Shown: positions 27,061-36,427 of the stretch, piece after piece
How positions within the stretch are numbered: position 1 is the stretch's first letter
How the letters are laid out: every line of letters begins with the position of its first letter
Origin: Burkholderiales bacterium
GTDB taxonomy: Bacteria; Pseudomonadota; Gammaproteobacteria; Burkholderiales; Burkholderiaceae_C
Direction: 5' to 3'
NCBI GenBank assembly: GCA_016219375.1
Contig: JACRNC010000021.1
Location: 1-64,000 of the forward strand
DNA length: 64,000 bases
Notes under the pieces: generated by a model
Database searches by the model: none
What the model was told of the DNA's origin: nothing
What the model saw: only the letters and a program-made list of their open reading frames with translations
Translations under genes and position numbers: made by a program

Positions 27061-27993
27061 ATGAGCGCCATCGAGCTGTACGCCCACCCCAGCGCGGACT
27101 TCCCCGAGAAGGTCGACCGCACGGTCGCCCGCCTGCGCGCCGCGGCCGATGCCCACCCGGGCCGGATCGTTCAGGCCACCAGTCTGGGCGTGGAGGACAT
27201 GGTCCTCACGCACCTGATCGCCGGCCATGCCATCCCCATTGCGATCGGCACGCTGGAGACCGGCATGCTGCATCCCGAGACGGTCGCGCTGATCGGCCGC
27301 ATCGAGGACCGCTACGGCCTGGAGGTGGAGGTCTACCGCCCGCAGGCCGAGGCCGTGGTCCAGTTCGTCGGCCGGCATGGCGAGCGCGCCATGTACCAGA
27401 GCATTGACCTGCGCAAGCAGTGCTGCGGCATCCGCAAGATCGAGCCGCTGTCGCGCATGTTGGACGGCCGCAGCGCCTGGGTGACCGGCCTGCGCCGCGA
27501 GCAGTCCAACAACCGCGGCGACGTGCCGCTGGAAGACCGCGACGACAAGGGCCGCGCCAAGTTCAACCCGCTGGCCGACTGGACCTGGGGCGACGTGTGG
27601 CACTTCGTCTCGCTGCACCTGGTGCCCTACAACCCGCTGCACGACGCCTTCATGCCCAGCATCGGCTGCGCGCCGTGCACCCGCGCCATCGCCGTGGGCG
27701 AGGACTTCCGCGCCGGCCGCTGGTGGTGGGAGAGCGAGGACGCCAAGGAGTGCGGCTTGCATGTCAAGCCGCACGACGACGCACCAGCGTCGGCCGTGTC
27801 GAGCATCGACACGGCGGGCAGCCTCGCGCCGGCGCAGGCTCATGTCGCCGCAGGCGACGTGAAGGCCGCGCAAGCGCCCGGCCGCAGCCAGAGCGAGGAC
27901 GCCAAAGAGTGCGGCTTGCATGTTCATCAATCCGCCGAGCCCGTGGCCGAAGAACTGCCGCCGCTGGTCTCCAGCCTCGAATCCCGCCCTTGA
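27061..27993 (+). CDS. cysH: Adenylylsulfate (APS/PAPS) reductase with duplicated catalytic tail
   Basis: A 310-residue reductase converting activated sulfate to sulfite with thioredoxin. Cys121-Cys122 and Cys203-x2-Cys206 bind a [4Fe-4S] cluster, the mark of APS-type enzymes. The catalytic C-terminal ECGLH motif occurs twice: Cys231 and again Cys284, separated by 53 residues of Ala/Asp-rich sequence. Normal enzymes end soon after one copy, so about 50-60 residues are extra. The duplication lies in a 34-base direct repeat (see repeat entry). Whether one or both cysteines work is not known from sequence. GGGAG precedes the start. Confidence 0.92.
   Translation: MSAIELYAHPSADFPEKVDRTVARLRAAADAHPGRIVQATSLGVEDMVLTHLIAGHAIPIAIGTLETGMLHPETVALIGRIEDRYGLEVEVYRPQAEAVVQFVGRHGERAMYQSIDLRKQCCGIRKIEPLSRMLDGRSAWVTGLRREQSNNRGDVPLEDRDDKGRAKFNPLADWTWGDVWHFVSLHLVPYNPLHDAFMPSIGCAPCTRAIAVGEDFRAGRWWWESEDAKECGLHVKPHDDAPASAVSSIDTAGSLAPAQAHVAAGDVKAAQAPGRSQSEDAKECGLHVHQSAEPVAEELPPLVSSLESRP
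27731..27923 (+). repeat. 34-base direct repeat and small palindromes inside cysH
   Basis: Bases 27731-27764 and 27890-27923 are identical except for one base and are 159 bases (53 codons) apart, preserving frame. Between them lie a perfect 10-bp inverted repeat with GCA loop (27793-27802 and 27806-27815) and a 6-bp one, also with a GCA loop (27844-27849 and 27853-27858). This pattern suggests insertion of a small palindromic element with duplication of the target segment, or slippage. Confidence 0.7.
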
Positions 27994-28015
27994 GATCCAC
28001 GCCGAGATCCACGCC

Positions 28016-28972
28016 ATGAACGCCCCTACCGCCCAACACCTGCTGGCCGAGGTCGACCACCGCCACCTGGACGCGCTGGAAGAAGAGGCCATCTTCATCC
28101 TGCGCGAGGTGGCCGCCGCCTTCGAGCGCCCTGCCCTGCTGTTCTCCAGCGGCAAGGATTCCTGCGTCGTGCTGCACCTGGCCGAGAAGGCCTTCAAGAT
28201 GAAGAAGGCGGGCGGAGGCTTCGAGGGCCGCCTGCCCTTCCCGCTGCTGCACGTGGACACCGGCCACAACTTCCCCGAGGTGATCGAGTTCCGCGACCGC
28301 CGCATCGCCGAGATGGGCGAGCGCCTGGTCGTCGGCCATCTTGAGGACTCGATCAAGCGCGGCACCGTGCGCCTGGCGCACCCGCTGGAGTCGCGCAACG
28401 GCCACCAGACGGTGACGCTGCTGGAGGCCATCGAGGACAACCGCTTTGACTGCCTGATCGGCGGCGCGCGGCGCGACGAGGAGAAGGCGCGGGCCAAGGA
28501 GCGCATCTTCAGCCACCGCGACAGCTTCGGCCAGTGGCAGCCCAAGGAGCAGCGCCCGGAGCTGTGGAGCCTGTTCAACACCCGCATCAAACCGGGCGAG
28601 CACTTCCGCGCCTTCCCGATCAGCAACTGGACCGAGCTGGACGTGTGGCTCTACATCGCCCGCGAGTCCATCCCGCTGCCGCACATCTACTACACCCACC
28701 CGCGCCAGGTGATGCGCCGCAAGGGCCTGCTGGTGCCGCTGACGGAGGTGACGCCGCCGCTGGACGGCGAGGCCATCGAGACCGTGGACGTGCGCTTCCG
28801 CACCGTCGGCGACATGACCTGCACCTGCCCGGTGGAGAGCACCGCCAGCAGCGCCGCCGACATCGTGGCCGAGACGCTGCAGGTGACGGTGAGCGAGCGC
28901 GGCGCCACGCGCATGGACGACCGCACCTCCGACGCCTCGATGGAGCGTCGCAAGAAGGAAGGCTATTTCTGA
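28016..28972 (+). CDS. cysD: Sulfate adenylyltransferase subunit 2
   Basis: A 318-residue PP-loop ATP pyrophosphatase subunit. LLFSSGKDSCVVLHLAEK near residue 45 is the pyrophosphate loop and LLHVDTGHNFPEV the following conserved stretch. LDVWLYIARESIPLPHIYY and the end RRKKEGYF are typical CysD. With CysN it makes APS from sulfate and ATP. The start is ATG 28016, after two 12-base repeats of GAGATCCACGCC. It overlaps cysN by one base (TGATG). Confidence 0.93.
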   Translation: MNAPTAQHLLAEVDHRHLDALEEEAIFILREVAAAFERPALLFSSGKDSCVVLHLAEKAFKMKKAGGGFEGRLPFPLLHVDTGHNFPEVIEFRDRRIAEMGERLVVGHLEDSIKRGTVRLAHPLESRNGHQTVTLLEAIEDNRFDCLIGGARRDEEKARAKERIFSHRDSFGQWQPKEQRPELWSLFNTRIKPGEHFRAFPISNWTELDVWLYIARESIPLPHIYYTHPRQVMRRKGLLVPLTEVTPPLDGEAIETVDVRFRTVGDMTCTCPVESTASSAADIVAETLQVTVSERGATRMDDRTSDASMERRKKEGYF

Positions 28973-30312
28973 TGAACGCCCCGATGACTTCCAACGTGAC
29001 GCACAACGAAGCCACGCAAGAGCTGGCGCCTCACTGCGATGCGCAAGGCGAGCTCGCGCACAAGGCCCTGCGCTTCCTCACCGCCGGCAGCGTCGACGAC
29101 GGCAAGAGCACGCTGATCGGCCGCCTGCTGTTCGACAGCCGCGCCATCCTGGCCGACCAGCTCGACGCGCTGGAAAAGCGCGCCGCCGGCGCCCCGATCG
29201 ACCTGTCGCTGCTGACCGATGGCCTGGAGGCCGAGCGCGAGCAGGGCATCACCATCGACGTGGCCTACCGCTACTTCGCCACCAGGACGCGCAAGTTCAT
29301 CATTGCCGACGCGCCCGGCCATGAGCAGTACACGCGCAACATGGTGACGGCCGCCGCCGGCAGCGATGCCGCCGTGGTGCTGGTGGACATCACCAAGATC
29401 GACTGGCGCGCGGCCACGGTTGAGCTGCTGCCGCAGACCAAGCGCCACAGCCTGCTGGCGCGGCTGCTGCGCGTGCCCAGCATCGTCTTCGCCGTCAACA
29501 AGCTCGACGCCGTCGAGGCCGACACGCAGGCCGCGTTCGAGGCCGTGCGCAACGCGCTGCTGGGCTTTGCCGAGCAGGCCGGCATCACCGTCAAGGGCGT
29601 GATCCCGGTCTCTGCCCTGCGTGGCGACAACGTCACCACGCCCAGCGCCAACTGGCCCTGGTACGCCGGCCCCACGCTGCTGCAGCTGCTGGAGACGCTG
29701 CCGGTGACCGACGAGCGCCACGACGGCGCGCTGCTGCATCCGGTGCAGTACGTGACCCGCGAAGGTGAAGGCACCGGCCACCAGCCGCGCACCTTCTGGG
29801 GCCGCATCGCCCACGGCGGCGTGCAGGCCGGCGACGCCGTGCAGGTCTTCCCCAGCGGCGAGACAGCCACCGTGGCCGAGGTACGCCATGCCGGCGAGGT
29901 GGTGGACCGCTGCGAGGCGGGGCAGTCCGCCGGCATCGTGCTCGACCGGCAGGTGGACATCTCGCGCGGCGACTGGATCGCCACGCCGGGCAGCCTCACG
30001 CCGCGCGACCAGTTCAGCGCCACGCTGGCCTGGCTGGACACCGAGGCCGCCCAGGTCGGCCGCAAGTACTGGGTGCGCCACGGCAACCGCTGGGTGCAGG
30101 CGCGCATCACCGCCATCGACAGCCGGCTGGACATCCACACCCTGCAGGACACCGACGCGCATGAGCTGGCCGTCAACGAGATCGGCCGCGTGCAGATCCA
30201 GACGCAGCAGCCGCTGCCGGTGGAGCCCTATGCCGACAACCGCGTCGGCGGTGCGCTGATCGTGGTGGATGCGACCACCAACCGCACCAGCGGCGCGCTG
30301 CTGGTGGCCTGA
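28972..30312 (+). CDS. cysN: Sulfate adenylyltransferase subunit 1 (GTPase)
   Basis: A 446-residue EF-Tu-like GTPase that drives APS synthesis by CysD. GSVDDGKSTLIGRLL is G1, DAPGHEQYTRNM is G3 and NKLDAV is G4; two beta-barrel domains follow. No CysC kinase domain is fused at the end, in line with an APS-reductase-type CysH that needs no PAPS. It is translationally coupled to cysD. Confidence 0.93.
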   Translation: MNAPMTSNVTHNEATQELAPHCDAQGELAHKALRFLTAGSVDDGKSTLIGRLLFDSRAILADQLDALEKRAAGAPIDLSLLTDGLEAEREQGITIDVAYRYFATRTRKFIIADAPGHEQYTRNMVTAAAGSDAAVVLVDITKIDWRAATVELLPQTKRHSLLARLLRVPSIVFAVNKLDAVEADTQAAFEAVRNALLGFAEQAGITVKGVIPVSALRGDNVTTPSANWPWYAGPTLLQLLETLPVTDERHDGALLHPVQYVTREGEGTGHQPRTFWGRIAHGGVQAGDAVQVFPSGETATVAEVRHAGEVVDRCEAGQSAGIVLDRQVDISRGDWIATPGSLTPRDQFSATLAWLDTEAAQVGRKYWVRHGNRWVQARITAIDSRLDIHTLQDTDAHELAVNEIGRVQIQTQQPLPVEPYADNRVGGALIVVDATTNRTSGALLVA

Positions 30313-30383
30313 GAAGCTGTGACTAAGAAGGTGTGAACGAGCCCCGCCCCGGCGACCCGATCGCGCACGGCACACTGCGGCCC

Positions 30384-31172
30384 ATGCCCATCGTCTACTT
30401 CATCGGCGCCGGCCCCGGCTCGGCCGACCTGATCACCGTGCGCGGGGCCCGGCTGCTGGGCCAGGCGCAGGTGGTGCTCTTCGACGCCCTGGCCGACCCG
30501 GCCCTGCGCGACCTGGCGCCGCAGGCGCAGTGGGTGGACGTGGGCAAGCGCGGCTATACCGACGGCAGCGCGCTGCAGGCCAACATCAATGAACTGATCC
30601 TGCAGCATGCGGCCCAGGCTGACGTGGTCGTGCGCCTGAAGGGTGGGGACCCGAGCATCTTCGGCCGGCTGGACGAGGAGCTGCAGGCGGTGATCGGCGC
30701 CGGCATCGCCTGCGAAGTGGTGCCCGGCGTGACCGCTGCGGTGGCGGCGGCCGCCGGCACGCTGCGGCCGCTGACCCGCCGCGGCAGCGGCCGCAGCGTC
30801 AGCCTGGCTACCGCCATGACGCGCACCGGCGACCTGCATGCCACGCGCACGGCCGACACCGAGATCTACTACATGGCCGGCAAGCGGCTGGGCGAGCTGG
30901 CCCAGCGCCTGATCGCCGCCGGCTGGCCGGGCAGCACGCCGGCCAGTGCCGTCTCCCGCGCCGGCTGGCCCGACCAGCAGCACAGCGAGCACACGCTGCA
31001 CACGCTGGGCGAGGCCAGCGCCATCCATGCCGGCCGGCCGACGGTGGTGGTGGTGGGCGTGGGCGCCTCGGCAGTGACGCCGCCTTCCGCTGCATCGCCT
31101 TGCGCCGCATCGATCCCGCCCGACGCCCGCCCCTGCGGGGATGCGCCGGCCAGCACGCCGCCCGCCGTTTGA
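30384..31172 (+). CDS. cobA: Uroporphyrinogen-III C-methyltransferase (siroheme pathway)
   Basis: A SAM-dependent methylase that makes precorrin-2, the precursor of the siroheme used by the sulfite reductase of this operon. IVYFIGAGPGSADLIT near the start, VVVRLKGGDPSIFGR and VVPGVTAAVAAAA are the three SUMT signatures. Start 30384 (MPIVYFIGAG) fits family N-termini; a GTG at 30333 would add 17 residues but its only purine-rich site is too close. The last ~30 residues are Ala/Pro-rich and nonconserved. No CysG oxidase/chelatase domain is fused. Confidence 0.88.
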   Translation: MPIVYFIGAGPGSADLITVRGARLLGQAQVVLFDALADPALRDLAPQAQWVDVGKRGYTDGSALQANINELILQHAAQADVVVRLKGGDPSIFGRLDEELQAVIGAGIACEVVPGVTAAVAAAAGTLRPLTRRGSGRSVSLATAMTRTGDLHATRTADTEIYYMAGKRLGELAQRLIAAGWPGSTPASAVSRAGWPDQQHSEHTLHTLGEASAIHAGRPTVVVVGVGASAVTPPSAASPCAASIPPDARPCGDAPASTPPAV

Positions 31173-31365
31173 TCCCGCGCAAGCCCGCACCGTTTCCAAG
31201 CTGATTCCGCGTCCATTCCCCCTGCCTGCGCCGCTGGCGCCGGCCGACCGACCCACCCCCGCCACCTAAAATCACGCGTTTGCCCGAGCCGCAGCCCGCG
31301 GCCGGCTCCCGCCCCGCCGGCTTCTTCCTGCCCGCCGTGCGGGCCTTGACTGCTCCGAGCCCACC

Positions 31366-31689
31366 ATGACCCACGTCGTCACCGAAGCCTGTATCCGCTG
31401 CAAGTACACCGATTGCGTGGATGTGTGCCCCGTGGACTGCTTCCGCGAAGGCCCCAACTTCCTCGTCATCGACCCGGACGAGTGCATCGACTGCGCGGTC
31501 TGCATCCCCGAGTGCCCGGTCAACGCCATCCTGCCGGAGGAGGACGTGCCCTCCAGCCAGTCGGTCTTCATCCAGATCAACGCCGACCTGGCCAAGAAGT
31601 GGCCCAGCATCACCAAGCGTAAGGCCGCGCTGCCCGATGCCGAGGAATGGAAGGACAAGACCGGCAAGCTGGACCAGCTGATCCGCTGA
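31366..31689 (+). CDS. fdxA: Seven-iron ferredoxin FdxA
   Basis: A 107-residue ferredoxin. The N-terminal [18 protein letters not shown] and [16 protein letters not shown] motifs bind one [3Fe-4S] and one [4Fe-4S] cluster. The helical C-terminal half ([20 protein letters not shown]) is typical of FdxA. A ferredoxin-NADP reductase gene follows 19 bp later, so this is a probable electron pair for assimilatory reactions. Confidence 0.93.
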   Translation: MTHVVTEACIRCKYTDCVDVCPVDCFREGPNFLVIDPDECIDCAVCIPECPVNAILPEEDVPSSQSVFIQINADLAKKWPSITKRKAALPDAEEWKDKTGKLDQLIR

Positions 31690-31708
31690 AGCGGGCAGCC
31701 CCTCAGCC

Positions 31709-32881
31709 GTGCCCGCCCCGGCCGCCCCTGCCGCGTCCACCGAGCCTGTCCAGACCGACGCGCTGGTCATCGGCGCCGGGCCGGCCGGCCTCTTCGCGGT
31801 CTTCCAGCTCGGCCTGCTGGAGCTGCATGCCGAGCTCGTCGATGTGCTGCCCGCCCCGGGCGGCCAGTGCGCCGAGCTCTATGCCGACAAGCCCCTCTAT
31901 GACATCCCGGGCCTGGTCGAGACGACCGGGGCCGACCTGACCGAGCGGCTGCTGCGGCAGATCGAGCCCTTCAAGCCGGGCCTGCACCTGGGCCAGCTCG
32001 TCACCGATCTGCGCTGGGACGAGAAGCGTCGGCGCTTCGACGTCACCACCGATGGCGGCCGGCGCTTCGCCGCGCGCTGCGTCTTCATCGCCGCCGGCGT
32101 GGGCGCCTTCCTGCCGCGCGCCATCAAGCTCGACGGGCTGGAGCGCCACCTGGGCCGCCAGGCCTTTCATCACCTGTCGCAGGCGCGCGAGCACCCCGGG
32201 GCTCTCGCCGGGCGGCAAGTGGTCATCCTGGGCGGCGAAGAGCCCGCCGTGGCCGCAGCGCTGGCGCTGATCGACGGTGTCGATGCGCCGGCCAGCGTCA
32301 CGCTCATCCACCGCCGCGATGACTTCCGCGCGCCGGCCCCTCTGCTGCAACGGCTGGCGCAGGCGCGGGCCGCGGGCCGGCTGCACGTGGCCATCGGCCA
32401 GCCGCAGGCCTTGCTGGATGCGGCGCCGCCGTGCGACGACGTCCCGGCCCTCGCGCCACTGTCCGCCCCCGACGAGGCATCCCCCAGCCAGCCAGACGCG
32501 GCCCCCAGGCTGCGCGCCCTGCGGCTCGACCCGCCGGACGGCGGCCCCATCGAGCTGCCTTGCGACACCCTGCTGATCCTGCAGGGCCTGAGCCCGCGCC
32601 TGGGCCCGATCGCCGACTGGGGCCTGGAGCTGGAGCGCAAGCAGCTGGCCGTGGACGCGGCCACCTTTGCCACCAGCCAGCCCGGCGTCCATGCCGTGGG
32701 CGACATCGTCCACTACCCGGGCAAGAAGAAGCTGATCCTCAGCGCCTTCCACGAGGCGACGCTGGCCGCCCATGCCGCGGCGCAGTGGCTGGACCCATCG
32801 CGGCCCACGCATCTGGAATACACGACCTCCAGCCCGCGCCTGCAGCGCCTGCTGGGCCGCAGCGGCCAGGCACAAGGCTGA
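31709..32881 (+). CDS. Ferredoxin-NADP reductase, thioredoxin-reductase-like type
   Basis: A 390-residue flavoprotein. ALVIGAGPAGLFAVFQLG is the FAD-binding GxGxxG, VVILGGEEPAVAAAL the NAD(P)-binding site, and HAVGDIVHYPGKKKLILS the C-terminal FAD motif. It lacks the CxxC of thioredoxin reductase, as expected for this ferredoxin-NADP reductase group. It starts at a GTG (31709) and probably supplies reduced FdxA. A 40-residue Ala/Pro/Asp-rich insert lies near residue 250. Confidence 0.86.
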   Translation: MPAPAAPAASTEPVQTDALVIGAGPAGLFAVFQLGLLELHAELVDVLPAPGGQCAELYADKPLYDIPGLVETTGADLTERLLRQIEPFKPGLHLGQLVTDLRWDEKRRRFDVTTDGGRRFAARCVFIAAGVGAFLPRAIKLDGLERHLGRQAFHHLSQAREHPGALAGRQVVILGGEEPAVAAALALIDGVDAPASVTLIHRRDDFRAPAPLLQRLAQARAAGRLHVAIGQPQALLDAAPPCDDVPALAPLSAPDEASPSQPDAAPRLRALRLDPPDGGPIELPCDTLLILQGLSPRLGPIADWGLELERKQLAVDAATFATSQPGVHAVGDIVHYPGKKKLILSAFHEATLAAHAAAQWLDPSRPTHLEYTTSSPRLQRLLGRSGQAQG

Positions 32882-33119
32882 AGGCGGCGGCCCGCGGACA
32901 CGGTTCTCAGACCGCGCGGCACGCTTCTTCCCCCACGAGCAGGCCTCGTACCGCGCCGGTGCGGGCCCCGCACCGCCCGTCACGGCCGCCCTGTGCCTGG
33001 GCCGACCCGCTCGCCAGCCGTGCCGGCCACCGGCACACTGCACGCATCCCGCCAGCCCGCGGCCGCCGGGGCACACCGCTTGCCTCGCCGCAGCCATCAC
33101 GCCCACAGGAGATGCGCGC

Positions 33120-34988
33120 ATGCCCCCGACGCCCGAGAACGAGCGTCCCCACTCGCCAGGCGTTTCAGCAGACGTGCCGCCGGACGCCAGCGGCTTCGGC
33201 CCGCCGGCGGCGCCGTCCCTGGCGCTGGGCGTGGTCGGCAACGGCGCCTACAACGCACTGATCGACAAGCTCGGCCGCGTGGTCTGGTGCTGCTGGCCGC
33301 GCTTCGATGCCGACCCGGTCTTCAACGCCCTGCTCGACGACCGGCCCGACTCGGCGGCCTTTGCCATCGAGATCGAGAACCTGGCCCATGTGGAGCAGTG
33401 CTACGAGGCCAACACCGCCATCCTGCGCACGCGGCTGCATGACCGCGACGGCCAAGCGCTGGAGATCGTCGACTTCGCGCCGCGCTTCTTCACCCGCGGG
33501 CGCATGTTCCACCCCGTCATGCTGGTGCGCCGCGTGCGCCCGCTGCAGGGCACGCCGCGGGTGCGGGTGCGCGTCACGCCGCGCTTCGACTGGAGCCGCA
33601 GCGCGCCGCAGGTCACCAGCGGCAGCAACCACGTGCGCTACATCGGCCCGGACCAGACGCTGCGGCTGAACACCGATGCCCCGCTGAGCTACGTGCTGCC
33701 GGGCCGGGCCTTCGTGCTGGATCGGCCGATGAACTTCCTGCTCGGCCAGGACGAGACCCTGGCCGGCGGCATCGAAGACACCGCGCGCGAGTTCGAGGAC
33801 GCCACGCGCGACTACTGGCGGCAGTGGTCCCGCCGCCTGGCCGTGCCGCTGGAATGGCAGGAGGCCGTCATCCGCGCGGCCATCACGCTCAAGCTGTCGG
33901 TCTATGAGGACACGGGCGCCATCATCGCGGCGATGACCACCAGCATCCCGGAGGCGCCCGGCACCTCGCGCAACTGGGACTACCGCTACTGCTGGCTGCG
34001 CGATGCCTTCTTCGTCGTGCGCGCGCTCAACAGCCTGTCCGAAGTGGGCACGATGGAGAGCTACCTGCGCTGGCTGACCAATGTGGTCATCGAGTCGCAT
34101 GGCGGCCACATCCAGCCGCTCTACGGCATCGCCCGCGAGCAGGAGCTGCACGAGCACCTGCTGGAGCACCTGAGCGGCTACCGCGGCCACCAGCCGGTGC
34201 GGGTGGGCAACCAGGCGCACGAGCACTTCCAGCACGACGTCTACGGCAACATCGTCCTCGGCGCGGCCCAGGCCTTCCACGACCATCGGCTGCTCAAGCG
34301 CGCCGGCGCGGCCGAGTTCCGCCACATGGAGATCGTCGGCCAGCAGGCGCTGCGCGTGTTCGACCAGCCCGATGCCGGCATGTGGGAGCTGCGCACCCGC
34401 GCGCGTGTGCACACCTCATCTGCCCTGATGAGCTGGGCCGCCTGCGACCGCCTGGCCAAGATCGCCCGCGTGCTCAACCTGCCGGAGCGGCATGCCTTCT
34501 GGTCGGGCCACGCGCTGCGCATGCGCGAGACCATCCTGAAAGAGTCCTGGTCCGACACCCGCCAGGCCTTTGCCGAGAGCTTCGGCGGCCGCGACCTGGA
34601 TGCCAGCGTGCTGCTGATGGCCGAGGTCGGCCTGATCGACCCGCGCGATCCGCGCTTCATCTCCACCGTGGACGCGCTGGAGCGCCACCTGTGCGACGGC
34701 CCCTACATGCGCCGCTACGAGGCGCCCGACGACTTCGGCCTGCCCGAGACCTCGTTCAACATCTGCGCCTTCTGGCGCATCGACGCGCTGGCGCGCATCG
34801 GCCGGCGCGAGCAGGCGCGCGAGATCTTCGAGACCCTGCTCGCCACGCGCAACCACCTGGGCCTGCTGTCCGAGGACACGCACCCGGTCACCGGCGAGAT
34901 GTGGGGCAATTTCCCGCAGACGTATTCGATGGTCGGCATCATCAACGGCGCGGTGCGGCTGTCGGCGCCCTGGGATTCGGTGATCTGA
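33120..34988 (+). CDS. Glycoside hydrolase family 15 (glucoamylase/trehalase-like)
   Basis: A 622-residue GH15 enzyme. It opens with LGVVGNGAYNALIDKLGRVVW, and the family's core motif RNWDYRYCWLRDAFFVVRA lies near residue 290. TYSMVGIINGAVRLS closes the (alpha/alpha)6 barrel. There is no signal peptide, so it acts inside the cell on maltodextrin, glycogen fragments or trehalose. ATG 33120 follows AGGAG by 8 bases. The next gene, 2 bp on, is glucokinase, so released glucose would be phosphorylated at once. Confidence 0.88.
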   Translation: MPPTPENERPHSPGVSADVPPDASGFGPPAAPSLALGVVGNGAYNALIDKLGRVVWCCWPRFDADPVFNALLDDRPDSAAFAIEIENLAHVEQCYEANTAILRTRLHDRDGQALEIVDFAPRFFTRGRMFHPVMLVRRVRPLQGTPRVRVRVTPRFDWSRSAPQVTSGSNHVRYIGPDQTLRLNTDAPLSYVLPGRAFVLDRPMNFLLGQDETLAGGIEDTAREFEDATRDYWRQWSRRLAVPLEWQEAVIRAAITLKLSVYEDTGAIIAAMTTSIPEAPGTSRNWDYRYCWLRDAFFVVRALNSLSEVGTMESYLRWLTNVVIESHGGHIQPLYGIAREQELHEHLLEHLSGYRGHQPVRVGNQAHEHFQHDVYGNIVLGAAQAFHDHRLLKRAGAAEFRHMEIVGQQALRVFDQPDAGMWELRTRARVHTSSALMSWAACDRLAKIARVLNLPERHAFWSGHALRMRETILKESWSDTRQAFAESFGGRDLDASVLLMAEVGLIDPRDPRFISTVDALERHLCDGPYMRRYEAPDDFGLPETSFNICAFWRIDALARIGRREQAREIFETLLATRNHLGLLSEDTHPVTGEMWGNFPQTYSMVGIINGAVRLSAPWDSVI

Positions 34989-34990
34989 CG

Positions 34991-35974
34991 ATGGCCGCAG
35001 AAACCTGGCTGTGCGCCGACATCGGCGGCACCAAGACCCTGCTGGGCCTGGCCCGGCGCGACGGCACGCAGCTGCGCATCACCCGCTGCGACACCTTCAT
35101 TGCGGCCGAGCTGAGCGGCTTCTACGAGGCCCTGGATCGCTTCCTCGGCCGTTGCGGCCACCCGCCGGTCACCGCCGCCTGCCTGGGCGTGGCCGGCCCG
35201 GTGGACGGCGACCATGTGCGCATGACCAACCTGTCGTGGGACATCCATGCCCGCGACGTCAGCGCGCGGCTCGGCGGCGCGCCCACGCGGCTGGCCAACG
35301 ACCTGGAGGCCACGGCCGCCGGCATCGACGCGGTCACGCCGGGTCAGCTCACCGCGCTGCAGGACGGCCGGCGCGTGGAGCATGCCCCGCAGCTGGTCGT
35401 GGCCGCCGGCACCGGCCTGGGCATCGCCAGCCGCATCTGGAACGGCCGCCACTACCAGGTCGTGCCCGGCGAATGCGGCCACATGAACTGGGCGCCGCCC
35501 ACGGCCGCGTTCGATGCCCTGCTGCCGCATCTGCGCCGGGCTGCGGGCGGTGAGCGACTGACCAACGAGCATGTGGTCTCGGGCATCGGGCTGCCCCATC
35601 TGTATGCCGCGGTCGCCGCCGACATGGGGCAGGCCGTGCCATCCCAGCCCGTGCACGGGCCGGAGCTCGCGGAGCGAGCCAGGGCCGGCGAGGCGGTGGC
35701 ACAGCGCGTGGTGGCTCTGTTCCTTGCTGCCTACGGCAGCCTGGCCGGCGACCATGCCCTGGCGGTGCTGGCCCGCGGCGGCGTCTTCATTGCCGGCGGC
35801 ATCGCGCAGAAATGGGTCACCGCCATGCAGGACGGCCGCTTCATCGAGGCCTTCCGCGCCAAGCCACCCTATGCGCACATCGCGGCCAGCCTGCCGGTCC
35901 ACGTCGTTACCGAACCGGCCCTGCCGCTGATCGGCGCGGCCGTGCTGGCCGAGCGGCTGACGCAGGCGGCCTGA
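34991..35974 (+). CDS. glk: Glucokinase
   Basis: A 327-residue ROK/Glk-type sugar kinase. ADIGGTKTLLGLARR is the phosphate loop, LGVAGPVDGDHVRMTNLSWDI and NDLEATAAGI carry the glucose contacts, and GECGHMNW aligns with the conserved GHMDF-type segment. It starts 2 bp after the GH15 stop, forming a two-gene glucan-use operon. Confidence 0.9.
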   Translation: MAAETWLCADIGGTKTLLGLARRDGTQLRITRCDTFIAAELSGFYEALDRFLGRCGHPPVTAACLGVAGPVDGDHVRMTNLSWDIHARDVSARLGGAPTRLANDLEATAAGIDAVTPGQLTALQDGRRVEHAPQLVVAAGTGLGIASRIWNGRHYQVVPGECGHMNWAPPTAAFDALLPHLRRAAGGERLTNEHVVSGIGLPHLYAAVAADMGQAVPSQPVHGPELAERARAGEAVAQRVVALFLAAYGSLAGDHALAVLARGGVFIAGGIAQKWVTAMQDGRFIEAFRAKPPYAHIAASLPVHVVTEPALPLIGAAVLAERLTQAA

Positions 35975-35991
35975 GCCGGCCGCTCCACAAC

Positions 35992-36013
35992 TGCAAAAAG
36001 CCTGTGCTATAGT
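35992..36013 (+). promoter_or_regulatory. Probable promoter of tRNA-Asn
   Basis: TATAGT at 36008-36013 is a good -10 box 26 bases before the mature tRNA. The region ACTGCAAAA about 17 bases upstream is a weak -35. It lies right after the glk stop. Confidence 0.5.
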
Positions 36014-36038
36014 CGCAGGCTTTCGAGCACACCTCGAT

Positions 36039-36114
36039 TCCCCGATAGCTCAGTCGGTAGAGCGACGGACTGTTAATCCGCAGGTCCCTGGTTCGAGTCC
36101 AGGTCGGGGAGCCA
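36039..36114 (+). tRNA. tRNA-Asn (anticodon GTT)
   Basis: Seventy-six bases fold as a tRNA. The acceptor stem TCCCCGA pairs with TCGGGGA, the D arm contains AGCTCAGTCGGTAGAGC, the anticodon loop is CTGTTAA with GTT, the T arm is CTGGTTCGAGTCCAG, and CCA is encoded. GTT reads Asn codons AAC/AAU. Confidence 0.97.
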
Positions 36115-36180
36115 GAATAAAGGCTTAAGCATCAATGACTTAAGCCCGCAAGAGCGCAAAAGAGCACACACGAGCACGCA

Positions 36181-36210
36181 AAAGGGATCCTTCGGGATCC
36201 CTTTGTTTTT
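36181..36210 (+). terminator. Rho-independent terminator after tRNA-Asn
   Basis: AAAGGGATCC, loop TTCG, GGATCCCTTT, then GTTTTT: a perfect 10-bp stem with the very stable TTCG tetraloop and a T tract. It ends the tRNA transcript about 65 bases after the tRNA. A second inverted repeat (GGCTTAAG/CTTAAGCC, near 36122-36147) lies between. Confidence 0.9.
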
Positions 36211-36427
36211 GGCGCTGTGCCAGCCTTGTGCCAGCGGCGGCGCCGTTATCGCCAGGCCGATGAGGTCGCTTCTCATTGCGCCATCTCGTCGCGCCAGCTA
36301 TCAGAACTGCCAGCTATCAGGACTGAACTGGCCGCCAGCATGCTCGTCGCCCGTGTCCAGCGGGATGAGCGCGGCCACGCCGCACACACGATCGCTCGGG
36401 CCGGCGGCCCTACGCATCTGTCGTGTT

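Noticed and set aside
36039-36260. tRNA-Asn as an integration site
   Set aside because: No integrase, and no second copy of the tRNA 3' end was seen in the window.
36073-36276. Short minus frame ending in DLDSNQGPAD over the tRNA
   Set aside because: It is the complement of tRNA-Asn; this peptide string is a well-known false call from tRNA genes.
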